Assembly: GCA_902474785.1 (NCBI GenBank) | Contig: CABRXB010000067.1 | Span: forward strand, 1-6,566 | DNA length: 6,566 nt | Reading direction: 5' to 3' | Source of the DNA: an uncultured Eubacteriales bacterium | GTDB lineage: Bacteria; Bacillota; Clostridia; Oscillospirales; Feifaniaceae | In this document: piece by piece, positions 1 to 5,724 of the stretch | Layout: each line of letters opens with the position of its first letter | Numbering within the stretch: position 1 is the stretch's first letter | Notes under the pieces: model-generated | The model's input: the letters and a program-made list of their open reading frames with translations, nothing else | The model's database searches: none | What the model was told of the DNA's origin: nothing | Program-made: the position numbers and the translations under genes

Positions 1-376
1 AGGAGACCACCGGCACCTGTGAGAGACCTGCGCCTGCAAGCGCCTTGCGCAGCAGAGGGATGTAGTTGGAGGCGCGGCAGCCGCCGCCCGTCTGAAAGAG
101 CATGAGCGCGGTGCGTTCGGGGTCGTATAGCCCCTGCTCGAGCGCGCCCAGAAACTGGCCCACCACCAAAATGGCGGGATAGCAGGTGTCGTTGTGAACA
201 TGGCGAAGGCCGATGTCGGCCGCGCGCGTGTCGTCGGCGTCGAGCAGCGCGACATGGTAACCTTGCGCGCGCAAGATGGCGGCGATGAGCGAAAAGTGAA
301 TGGGCAGCATGGTGGGGATGAGGATGGTGTGGGTTTGCTTCATCTCCCGGGTGAAGACGGCGTGTTCGTTTGACAT
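1..376 (-). CDS. COG3581-type acyl-CoA dehydratase/activase-related protein, N-terminal part (runs off window)
   Basis: The first 125 codons are in the window; the 3' end lies beyond base 1. The translation has an opening beta-strand segment (HTILIPTMLPIHF, residues 16-28), then HVHNDTCYPAILVVGQ (59-74) with Cys65, and QTGGGCRASNY (95-105) with Cys100. From family knowledge, these Cys-containing blocks are typical of the last section (COG3581) of long clostridial proteins that carry BcrAD/BadFG activase domains, related to the D-component of 2-hydroxyacyl-CoA dehydratases; the cysteines may bind an iron-sulfur cluster (inference). The start at 376 is chosen because AGGAG lies 7 bases upstream and a second AGGAG just beyond. 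A later ATG (343-341) overlaps the previous stop as ATGA but has no properly spaced ribosome binding site and would remove conserved-looking residues. The gene overlaps its upstream neighbour by 37 bases in another frame, suggesting translational coupling. The substrate is unknown. Confidence 0.85.
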   Translation of the reverse strand, partial: MSNEHAVFTREMKQTHTILIPTMLPIHFSLIAAILRAQGYHVALLDADDTRAADIGLRHVHNDTCYPAILVVGQFLGALEQGLYDPERTALMLFQTGGGCRASNYIPLLRKALAGAGLSQVPVVS

Positions 377-3327
377 GCTGGTTCTCCTCTCTCCTCGAGC
401 GCCGCAAGAAGGCTGCGCAGACGGATGCGCACGGCGCCCAGGTTTGTGATCTCGTCGATTTTAATCCCCGTGTAGAGCTTGCCCTTTGCCGACAGGATGG
501 CGCGCACCTCGTCTGTCGTGATGGCGTCGATCCCGCAGCCAAAGGAGACAAGCTGCACCAGCTCGACGCCAGGCGTTGCCGCGGCAAAGGCGGCCGCGCG
601 GTAGAGACGGGCATGGTAGGTCCATTGGTTGAGCACGTCGACAGACTGAGGAGCTGCAAGGTGGGACACGCTGTCCTCGCTGACCACGACAAAGCCCAGC
701 GACGAGGCCAGACGGTCGATGCCATGGCCGATTTCGGGGTCGACATGGTAGGGCCGCCCGGCCAAAATCATCACGCGTTTTTGGTGCTCTCCGGCATAGG
801 CGAGCGCCCGCTCGCCCTCGCTTGAAAGGTCGTTTTGCCATGCGCGGTGGGCGGCGTAGCCCTGCTGCACGGCGTGGTGCATCTGCGCATGTGAAAAGGC
901 GATCCCCTGCTGCGCGAACATGGCGCGCAGCTCCTTTGCAAGCTGTCTTTGACTGTTGAGGTTGAGATAAGGGTAGAGAAAGCGCGTTTGATTCAGACGC
1001 GGCAGATTGCCGTGCAGCAGCTCGGGGTAGTAGGCCACAACGGGGCAGTTGTAGTGGTTGTCGCCGCCTTTTTCCTCCAAATTGTAGGTGAGGCAGGGGC
1101 AGAAAATGAAGTCCGGCTTTTGGTCGAGCAGCTCTTCCATGTGGCCGTGCATGAGCTTGGCGGGGTAGCACACGGTGTCAGACGGGATGGAATACTGCCC
1201 TTTTTCGTAGGTGGCGCGTGTGGAGGGGGCGGAGAGCAGCACGGAAAAGCCGAGGGTGGAGAAAATGCCGTGCCACAGAGGGGCGAGATCCCACATGCCC
1301 AGCGCCAGGGCAAGCCCAATCACGCCGCGCTCCCCGGGCGCGGCGCAGAGCGTTTCCATGCGACGGCGCTTGTATTCATACAGGTTTGGAAGGCCGTGTT
1401 CCTCTTCTTTTTGTCCCAGCGCGCGCTCGCATCGGTTGCCCGAGATTGAGCGTGAGCCGTCTGCAAAGTGGCTGATGGTCAGGGCGCAGTGGTTGGCGCA
1501 GCCGTTGCACTGCGCCGAAGTGGTGCGGTGGGTGAACTGGCAAAGCGCCTCGCCGCGCAGCAGCGTGTCGCTCTCGTGGCGCATGGCGTACAGCGCCGCG
1601 CCAACGGCCCCCATCAGACCGGCCACGTCGGGGCGCAGCACCTCCTGCCCGAGTTCGCGCTCGAAGGCGCGCAGCACCGCGTCGTTGAGAAAGGTGCCGC
1701 CCTGCGCCACGACGTGTTTTCCCAAAACGGGAGGAGATCCCGCCCGGATGACTTTGTACAGCGCGTTTTTGACCACGCTGATCGAGAGTCCGGCCGAGAT
1801 GTCTGCAAGGGTGGCGCCCTCCTTTTGCGCCTGCTTGACGCTGGAATTCATAAACACGGTGCAGCGGCTGCCAAGGTCGACGGGAGAGGCGGCAAACAGC
1901 CCCTCTTTGGCAAAGTCTTCAATGGACATTCCCATGGAGGTGGCAAAGGTTTGGAGAAAGGAGCCGCAGCCCGACGAACAGGCCTCGTTGAGCGAGATGG
2001 CGTCGATGGCGCCGTCTTTGATGGTGAAGCACTTGATGTCCTGCCCGCCGATGTCGAGAATGAAGTCGACCTCGGGGCAGAAAAAGCGCGCCGCCGTGAG
2101 GTGCGCCATGGTCTCCACAACGCCGCAGCCGACGTGGAAGGCGTCGCGGATGAGCTGTTCTCCGTAGCCCGTCACGGCGCTGCCGCGGATGCGGATGCTC
2201 TGTCCGCAGCGTGCATAGACAAGCTCCAGTTGCCGGCGCACCATGTCGACCGGATTGCCGCAACTTGAGCCGTAGTAGGAATAGAGCAGTTCCCCTTTTG
2301 CGGTGAGCAGCGCGAGCTTTGTGGTGGTGGAGCCACAGTCGATGCCAAGATAGGCGTCGCCCTCGTAGTTCTCAGGGGCCTGTGTGAGACAGGCGCGCGC
2401 ATGCCGCGCACAAAACGCCGCATAGTCCTGCTCGCTCTCAAACAGAGGGGGCAGGCGGGGGCTGTCATTGGTCGCACAGGCGCTGTGCAGGGCCTGTGCG
2501 AGCGTTTGGCAGGTGAACTGTGCCGGCTGGTCCTTGGCGCACAGCGCCGCGCCGATGGCCACGGCGAAGCGCCCATAATCGGGGAAGAGCGCCTGATCGT
2601 CTGAGAGATGCAGCGTCTCCACAAACCGCTGGCGCAGCCCCTTGCAGTAGTGCAGCGGGCCGCCGAGAAAGAGAACGCGGCCCTCGATGGCGCGCCCCTG
2701 GGCGAGCCCTGTGATGGTCTGGTTGACAACCGCCTGATAGATGCTGGCAGCCAAATCCTCCCTTCGCGCGCCCTGGTTGAGCAGGGGTTGAATGTCACTT
2801 TTGGCAAAGACGCCGCAGCGCGACGCGATGGGGTAGATGCGCTCGTGGGCCAGGCTGAGGGCATCGAGCTGCTCCACCGTCACCCCCAGCAGGGTGGCCA
2901 TCTGGTCGATGAAAGCACCGGTTCCCCCGGCGCACGAGCCGTTCATGCGCTGGTCGACGCCGCCTTTTAAAAAAAGCACTTTGGCGTCCTCGCCGCCCAG
3001 CTCGACCACGGCGTCGGCCTCGGGCGCCAGGGCGTTGACCGCCTGCCCCGTGGCATAGACCTCCTGCACGAAGGGAAGATTTGTCTGCTGCGAGAGCCCG
3101 AGCCCCGCCGAGCCAGAGAGCGCCACAGAAAAAGGGCGATCCCCGATTTGCTCTTTCAGGTCGTCCAGCAGGGAAAGCGTGGTCTCGCGCACCTTGGAGC
3201 GGTGGCGTTCATAGCGCCGATAAAGAATGGTTTGCCCCTCGAGCAGCGCCAGCTTTGCCGTGGTCGAACCAAGGTCAAGCCCCAGGAGCAAGGGCATATG
3301 TTCGGAAAAAGCCAGAGCATCAAACAT
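340..3327 (-). CDS. Tandem BcrAD/BadFG activase with COG3580/DUF2229 region (2-hydroxyacyl-CoA dehydratase activator-like)
   Basis: The 995-residue protein has two ASKHA-fold ATPase modules. Module 1 (about 13-265) has the phosphate loop GLDLGSTTAKL, ELGGEDAK (109-116), and cysteines 132 (NGSCAGGTG) and 171 (ASRCGVF). These match the two positions that bridge the [4Fe-4S] cluster of HgdC-type activators. Module 2 (about 326-583) has GIDCGSTTTKL, DIGGQDIK, Cys450 (NEACSSGCG) and Cys489 (SRCTVF). A Cys cluster follows (607, 610, 614, 633), then a COG3580/DUF2229-like region with SDTVCYPAK (Cys720), CPC (743-745), Cys761 and SFGCGIDA (Cys931). From the family, the activase part hydrolyses ATP to push a low-potential electron into a dehydratase or reductase iron-sulfur centre, in the cytoplasm and under anoxic conditions. 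The real substrate is unknown. ATG 3327 is preferred because GAGGTG lies 5 bases upstream; an upstream in-frame GTG (3399) would translate through the leader hairpin. It probably works with the overlapping downstream gene. Confidence 0.9.
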   Translation of the reverse strand: MFDALAFSEHMPLLLGLDLGSTTAKLALLEGQTILYRRYERHRSKVRETTLSLLDDLKEQIGDRPFSVALSGSAGLGLSQQTNLPFVQEVYATGQAVNALAPEADAVVELGGEDAKVLFLKGGVDQRMNGSCAGGTGAFIDQMATLLGVTVEQLDALSLAHERIYPIASRCGVFAKSDIQPLLNQGARREDLAASIYQAVVNQTITGLAQGRAIEGRVLFLGGPLHYCKGLRQRFVETLHLSDDQALFPDYGRFAVAIGAALCAKDQPAQFTCQTLAQALHSACATNDSPRLPPLFESEQDYAAFCARHARACLTQAPENYEGDAYLGIDCGSTTTKLALLTAKGELLYSYYGSSCGNPVDMVRRQLELVYARCGQSIRIRGSAVTGYGEQLIRDAFHVGCGVVETMAHLTAARFFCPEVDFILDIGGQDIKCFTIKDGAIDAISLNEACSSGCGSFLQTFATSMGMSIEDFAKEGLFAASPVDLGSRCTVFMNSSVKQAQKEGATLADISAGLSISVVKNALYKVIRAGSPPVLGKHVVAQGGTFLNDAVLRAFERELGQEVLRPDVAGLMGAVGAALYAMRHESDTLLRGEALCQFTHRTTSAQCNGCANHCALTISHFADGSRSISGNRCERALGQKEEEHGLPNLYEYKRRRMETLCAAPGERGVIGLALALGMWDLAPLWHGIFSTLGFSVLLSAPSTRATYEKGQYSIPSDTVCYPAKLMHGHMEELLDQKPDFIFCPCLTYNLEEKGGDNHYNCPVVAYYPELLHGNLPRLNQTRFLYPYLNLNSQRQLAKELRAMFAQQGIAFSHAQMHHAVQQGYAAHRAWQNDLSSEGERALAYAGEHQKRVMILAGRPYHVDPEIGHGIDRLASSLGFVVVSEDSVSHLAAPQSVDVLNQWTYHARLYRAAAFAAATPGVELVQLVSFGCGIDAITTDEVRAILSAKGKLYTGIKIDEITNLGAVRIRLRSLLAALEERGEPACQTNTPSSPGR
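384..395 (-). promoter_or_regulatory. Double ribosome binding site for the COG3581-type gene
   Basis: Two AGGAG words (391-395 and 384-388 on the minus strand) lie inside the end of the upstream coding region. The nearer one is 7 bases from the ATG at 376-374. In the upstream frame the same bases encode Glu-Glu-Arg-Gly-Glu. This supports a genuine second start rather than a sequencing frameshift, because an ideally spaced ribosome binding site would be unlikely to arise by accident. Confidence 0.75.
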
Positions 3328-3332
3328 GAAAA

Positions 3333-3338
3333 CACCTC
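3333..3338 (-). promoter_or_regulatory. Ribosome binding site that sets the start of the activase gene
   Basis: GAGGTG on the minus strand is followed by 5 bases and the ATG at 3327-3325. It favours this start over the later ATG at 3297, which has no purine-rich motif upstream, and over the GTG at 3399, which would include the leader. Confidence 0.65.
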
Positions 3339-3340
3339 GA

Positions 3341-3376
3341 TAAAAACAACAAAAGGATGGCGTTTTGCTCCATCCT
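3341..3376 (-). terminator. Terminator-like hairpin in the leader of the activase gene (possible attenuator)
   Basis: On the minus strand AGGATGG (3376-3370) pairs with CCATCCT (3360-3354) around a 9-base loop. The T-rich run TTTTGTTGTTTTTA follows at once, and the ribosome binding site begins only a few bases later. It lies between the proposed promoter and the start codon, the arrangement expected of an attenuator. A small upstream inverted repeat (GACA/TGTC around 3377-3390) could compete with or support the fold. No known riboswitch consensus was recognised. The stem is seen directly; its regulatory role is inferred. Confidence 0.45.
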
Positions 3377-3452
3377 GACAGAAATTGTCTACCTTTCACT
3401 ATATGAAACTTGAGCAGGACTTTAGGCGTATTTTAATTTCAATCCCATATAA

Positions 3453-3481
3453 ATTATAACAGAAAATGCAAGATTTTTCGA
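3453..3481 (-). promoter_or_regulatory. Promoter of the activase gene
   Basis: A perfect TATAAT -10 box (minus strand, 3458-3453) is preceded by TGT, making an extended -10. A partial -35 box TCGAAA (3481-3476, four of six matching TTGACA) lies 17 bases upstream. The start of transcription would be near 3446, leaving a leader of about 120 bases that contains the terminator-like hairpin. The promoter lies between the transporter terminator and the activase start codon, so the activase genes probably form their own transcription unit. Confidence 0.6.
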
Positions 3482-3499
3482 CTGACAAAATGGGGTTTT

Positions 3500-3539
3500 T
3501 GCGAAAGGAAAAGCCGCCGGGCCTTTGGCTCGACGGCTT
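3500..3539 (-). terminator. Intrinsic terminator downstream of the CDF transporter gene
   Basis: The arms 3511-3523 and 3527-3539 form a 13-position stem with a 3-base loop. On the minus strand there is one G-U wobble and one mismatch. The stem is followed on that strand by TTTTCCTTT, so it fits termination of minus-strand transcripts. It lies about 170 bases past the transporter stop codon and just before the activase promoter. The intervening 3540-3708 is A/T-rich; I see no gene there, only a weak A/T hairpin (AAGAAA/TTTCTT, 3574-3590) and an 8-base direct repeat CTTTTTGC. Confidence 0.65.
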
Positions 3540-3708
3540 TAATCATGAGAAAAATCGAAGATATGACAGAAAAAAGAAATGTTCTTTCTTGAAAATTGCA
3601 TCAAAAAGAAAGGAAAAAAATTGACGATGTGATAGGCGCTTCTCTTGACAACTTTTTGCAGGGGGCTTTTTGCGCAAGCAAAATATCACAACAAAACGCC
3701 AGGCTCTG

Positions 3709-4881
3709 TCACTGGCTGAGAAAGGTTTTGTCGATGGTCAGCACGGCGTAAAAGTTGCCGTCCCAAAGGGAGATGCGCTGCTCGATGGCGGCGCGAAGCT
3801 GCTCATCGGTCAAGGGGAGGTCATAGGGGGCCACCACGTCAAAGATCAGGTTGGTGTGGGTGGGGCCTGTGACAATGCGAAAATCATGAATGGTCAGGCG
3901 GGCGTCAATGTCGCACACCAGCTTTGCGGCGCGCTCACGCAGCTCGTCGGTCTGCGCGTCGCCCACGAGAATGGGGTCCATGTGGATGGTGGCGGCGCAG
4001 CCAAGCTCTCTGGTGAGCTGCTTTTCGATGTTGTCGATCATATCGTGCGTGATCAGAATGTCCTGTTCGGCGGGGACCTCTGCGTGCAAGGAGATCATGC
4101 AGCGGCCGGGTCCATAGTCGTGGATGACAAGGTCGTGGATGCCGAGCACCTGCTCATGGGCGAGCACAATGTCCTCCACGCGTTGGACAAACGCCGGATC
4201 GGGCGGCTGACCGAGCAGAGGTTGCAGCGTCTCCTTCGCGGCTTTGACGCCGGCATACAAAATAAAGCAGGCCACCAGAAGACCGCAGGCGCCGTCGACA
4301 TTGAAGTGGAAAAAGCGATAGAGCAGCATGGAGATCAGCACCACCGTGGTGGCGACGCTGTCGCTTAAGGAGTCGAGGCTGGTGGCGCGCATGGCGGCCG
4401 ATCCGATCTTGTTGGCAGCATGGCGGTTGTAGGCCGCCATGTAGAGCTTGACGGCGATGGAGGTCGCCAAAATGACGATCACGAGCCAATGAAACTCCGG
4501 CGGACTGGGGTGAAGCAGCTTGTCAAAGGAGGACTGTGCGAGTTCCACGCCCATGAGCAGGATGGCAAGCGACACCACAAAGCCTGCGATGTATTCCATG
4601 CGGCCGTGTCCAAAGGGGTGGTCGGGGTCTGGCTTTTTGCCCGCCAGTCGGAAGCCGGCGAGCGTGATGAGCGAGGAGCCGGCGTCCGAGAGGTTGTTGA
4701 AGGCGTCGGCCGTGATTGCAATGGAGCCCGAGAGAAGGCCGGCAAAGAGCTTGCCGCCAAAGAGCAGCACATTGAGCGCAATGCCGAGCAGACTGCACAG
4801 CGAGCCGTATTTCTGGCGGACGAGAGGGGAGTTTACATCGTCGCTGTTTGGAATCAGACGTTTGACAAGAAAGGTAAACAC
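3709..4881 (-). CDS. Cation diffusion facilitator (CDF) metal exporter, probably Mn(II)-type
   Basis: The 390-residue inner-membrane protein belongs to the CDF family, which exports divalent metals in exchange for protons. Six membrane helices fit about 28-50, 52-78, 95-115, 131-151, 165-188 and 193-212. The family signature HPFGHGRMEY lies at 88-97. The transport site is Asn62-x3-Asp66 in helix 2 and Asp170-x3-Asp174 in helix 5. An Asn-Asp/Asp-Asp set is reported for the pneumococcal manganese exporter MntE, whereas zinc transporters usually carry His here, so Mn(II) export is inferred. The cytoplasmic part is longer than usual and holds two related segments (246-304 and 328-387), each opening with IHD. 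The GTG at 4881 is chosen because FLVKRLIPN and the following residues look like the usual family start. AAGGAG lies 14 bases upstream, which is long; an open frame continues upstream to 5007. It appears to be transcribed alone. Confidence 0.9.
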   Translation of the reverse strand: MFTFLVKRLIPNSDDVNSPLVRQKYGSLCSLLGIALNVLLFGGKLFAGLLSGSIAITADAFNNLSDAGSSLITLAGFRLAGKKPDPDHPFGHGRMEYIAGFVVSLAILLMGVELAQSSFDKLLHPSPPEFHWLVIVILATSIAVKLYMAAYNRHAANKIGSAAMRATSLDSLSDSVATTVVLISMLLYRFFHFNVDGACGLLVACFILYAGVKAAKETLQPLLGQPPDPAFVQRVEDIVLAHEQVLGIHDLVIHDYGPGRCMISLHAEVPAEQDILITHDMIDNIEKQLTRELGCAATIHMDPILVGDAQTDELRERAAKLVCDIDARLTIHDFRIVTGPTHTNLIFDVVAPYDLPLTDEQLRAAIEQRISLWDGNFYAVLTIDKTFLSQ

Positions 4882-4895
4882 GGGAATTTCAAACG

Positions 4896-4901
4896 CTCCT
4901 T
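4896..4901 (-). promoter_or_regulatory. Ribosome binding site of the CDF gene
   Basis: AAGGAG on the minus strand is the only strong ribosome binding motif in front of the conserved part of the transporter. It sits 14 bases before the GTG at 4881 and 8 bases before an in-frame ATT at 4887-4885, so the exact start is uncertain. Confidence 0.5.
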
Positions 4902-5005
4902 TTTTGAAGTTGGGGATGTGTGCGGCAAGGGCAAAGGGCGCCACCTGCGAATGAGTCCCCCGGGAAAACAGGGGGCGCGCCGCCACAATGAGGGGACGTT
5001 CAAAC

Positions 5006-5037
5006 AAAAAGCCCCCCTATGCAAAGCGAGGCTTTTT
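5006..5037 (-). terminator. Terminator-like hairpin in the leader of the CDF gene
   Basis: On the minus strand AAAAAGCCTC (5037-5028) pairs with GGGGCTTTTT (5015-5006), ten pairs with one G-U, around a 12-base loop. GTTTG follows, so the 3' arm and the bases after it form a U-rich tail. It lies about 125 bases before the transporter start. Just upstream a longer stem is possible between GGCGGCTG (about 5084-5077) and CAGCTGCC (5049-5042). The arrangement would suit a metal-responsive attenuator, but it could instead end a short unrelated transcript. I compared it by eye with the yybP-ykoY manganese riboswitch and did not recognise its conserved elements. Confidence 0.4.
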
Positions 5038-5663
5038 CAATGGCAGCTGCGCGCGAAGAAAAGCGTATGGGAAACAGCCGCCTGCAAGAAATTTTACAAT
5101 TGAACAGCGTACAAGAAAAAACACAGAACAGGGTCGTGCAACTAAAGGCGCATCCAAATTCAAAAACGCCACGGTCGGCGGTTTGGGGCATGCGGGGTTC
5201 AGCGTGCGAGGGAGGCGATTGCAGTCTGTTCAACTGCTTTGAAGGGGAGGATGCACGCAGCGGCGCAGAGGCCGGCCGGCGCATCTCCTGCGGCTTGAGC
5301 GGCGCTTTGACAAAGCGGGCGCTAAAACGTGCCGCGTTCGCTTGAAAAGTGCCTGTGCGATGCATGTTCGTCGTCATGCTCCGCTTGCCCGCGCGTTTTC
5401 TGACTGTGCTGCGGCTAGCCGCTTTGAAATTTCATGGATGCCCGACGATCTGTGCACCCTGTCGGTTTCGGCACCCCGGGGCGAACAAATGTCAAAACGA
5501 ATCGACGGCGTTGAAGCGGCAAGGGTCGGCAAACGCCAGAGAAACATAAATCTGCAGCTTATTGACCATGCGGCAAATCGGCGCTTTCGCGCGGCAAATC
5601 AAAAGGGCCGCAGGGTCGCGCCCCACGGGGCAGAAGGGAACTGCTCCAAAGGCGGGTCGGCGG
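5038..5663. other. Gene-free region between the GntR and CDF genes
   Basis: About 630 bases hold no reading frame with a recognisable family, a credible ribosome binding site or a conserved motif. The short frames present are proline-, arginine- and serine-rich on both strands, as expected from out-of-frame GC-rich DNA. The part from about 5090 to 5160 is AT-rich and contains TAAAAT on the minus strand (about 5096-5091), a possible -10 box for the transporter leader, but no good -35 box was found. The rest is as GC-rich as the genes, so a decayed gene or a structured RNA cannot be excluded. Confidence 0.5.
5570..5600. repeat. Direct repeat GCGGCAAATC, two copies 21 bases apart
   Basis: GCGGCAAATC occurs at 5570-5579 and 5591-5600, a period of 21 bases or two helix turns. 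The core CGGCAAA occurs a third time at 5527-5533. The spacing is that of some protein-binding direct repeats, but the copies are short and the role is unknown. Confidence 0.5.
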
Positions 5664-5694
5664 TGAAAACGCCACCCGGGAAACGGGTGGCGTT
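5664..5694 (-). terminator. Intrinsic terminator of the GntR gene
   Basis: AACGCCACCCG (5668-5678) and CGGGTGGCGTT (5684-5694) form a perfect 11-pair stem with the loop GGAAA as read on the plus strand. On the minus strand the stem is followed by TTTTCACC. It starts about 30 bases past the GntR stop codon, the usual place for an intrinsic terminator, and shows that the regulator is not co-transcribed with the transporter. Confidence 0.8.
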
Positions 5695-5724
5695 GAAAAA
5701 GACGAGGGAATTACGGAAAGCGCA

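Noticed and set aside
341..343. Alternative ATG for the COG3581-type gene forming an ATGA overlap with the upstream stop
   Set aside because: It has no properly spaced ribosome binding site and would remove family-like residues FTREM; the ATG at 376 has AGGAG at 7 bases.
1211..2167. Long plus-strand open frame (318 codons) opposite the activase gene, with others at 949-1449 and 1468-2268
   Set aside because: They are mirror frames of a clearly conserved GC-rich minus-strand gene, with Arg/Ser/Ala-rich or low-complexity translations and no recognisable domain.
3328..3399. N-terminal extension of the activase from a GTG at 3399
   Set aside because: It would code through the terminator-like hairpin and lacks a ribosome binding site; the ATG at 3327 has GAGGTG correctly placed.
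3645..3673. Plus-strand perfect TTGACA as a promoter
   Set aside because: No -10-like hexamer lies 16-18 bases downstream and no plus-strand gene follows.
4882..5007. N-terminal extension of the CDF protein from a TTG at 5007
   Set aside because: The extra 42 residues do not look like the family, the start codon is weak, and the frame crosses two hairpins; it may simply lack stops in GC-rich DNA.
5006..5110. yybP-ykoY manganese riboswitch in front of the CDF gene
   Set aside because: The conserved loop elements of that class could not be found by eye, although the gene is a plausible target; only the hairpin itself is reported.
5000..5377. Minus-strand open frame of 125 codons upstream of the CDF gene
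   Set aside because: The translation has no family resemblance, no ribosome binding site was seen, and it runs through the leader hairpin.
5492..5569. Short minus-strand frame of 25 codons beginning at an ATG (5569)
   Set aside because: No ribosome binding site, no recognisable motif, and the open frame continues upstream into the GntR terminator as random open sequence.
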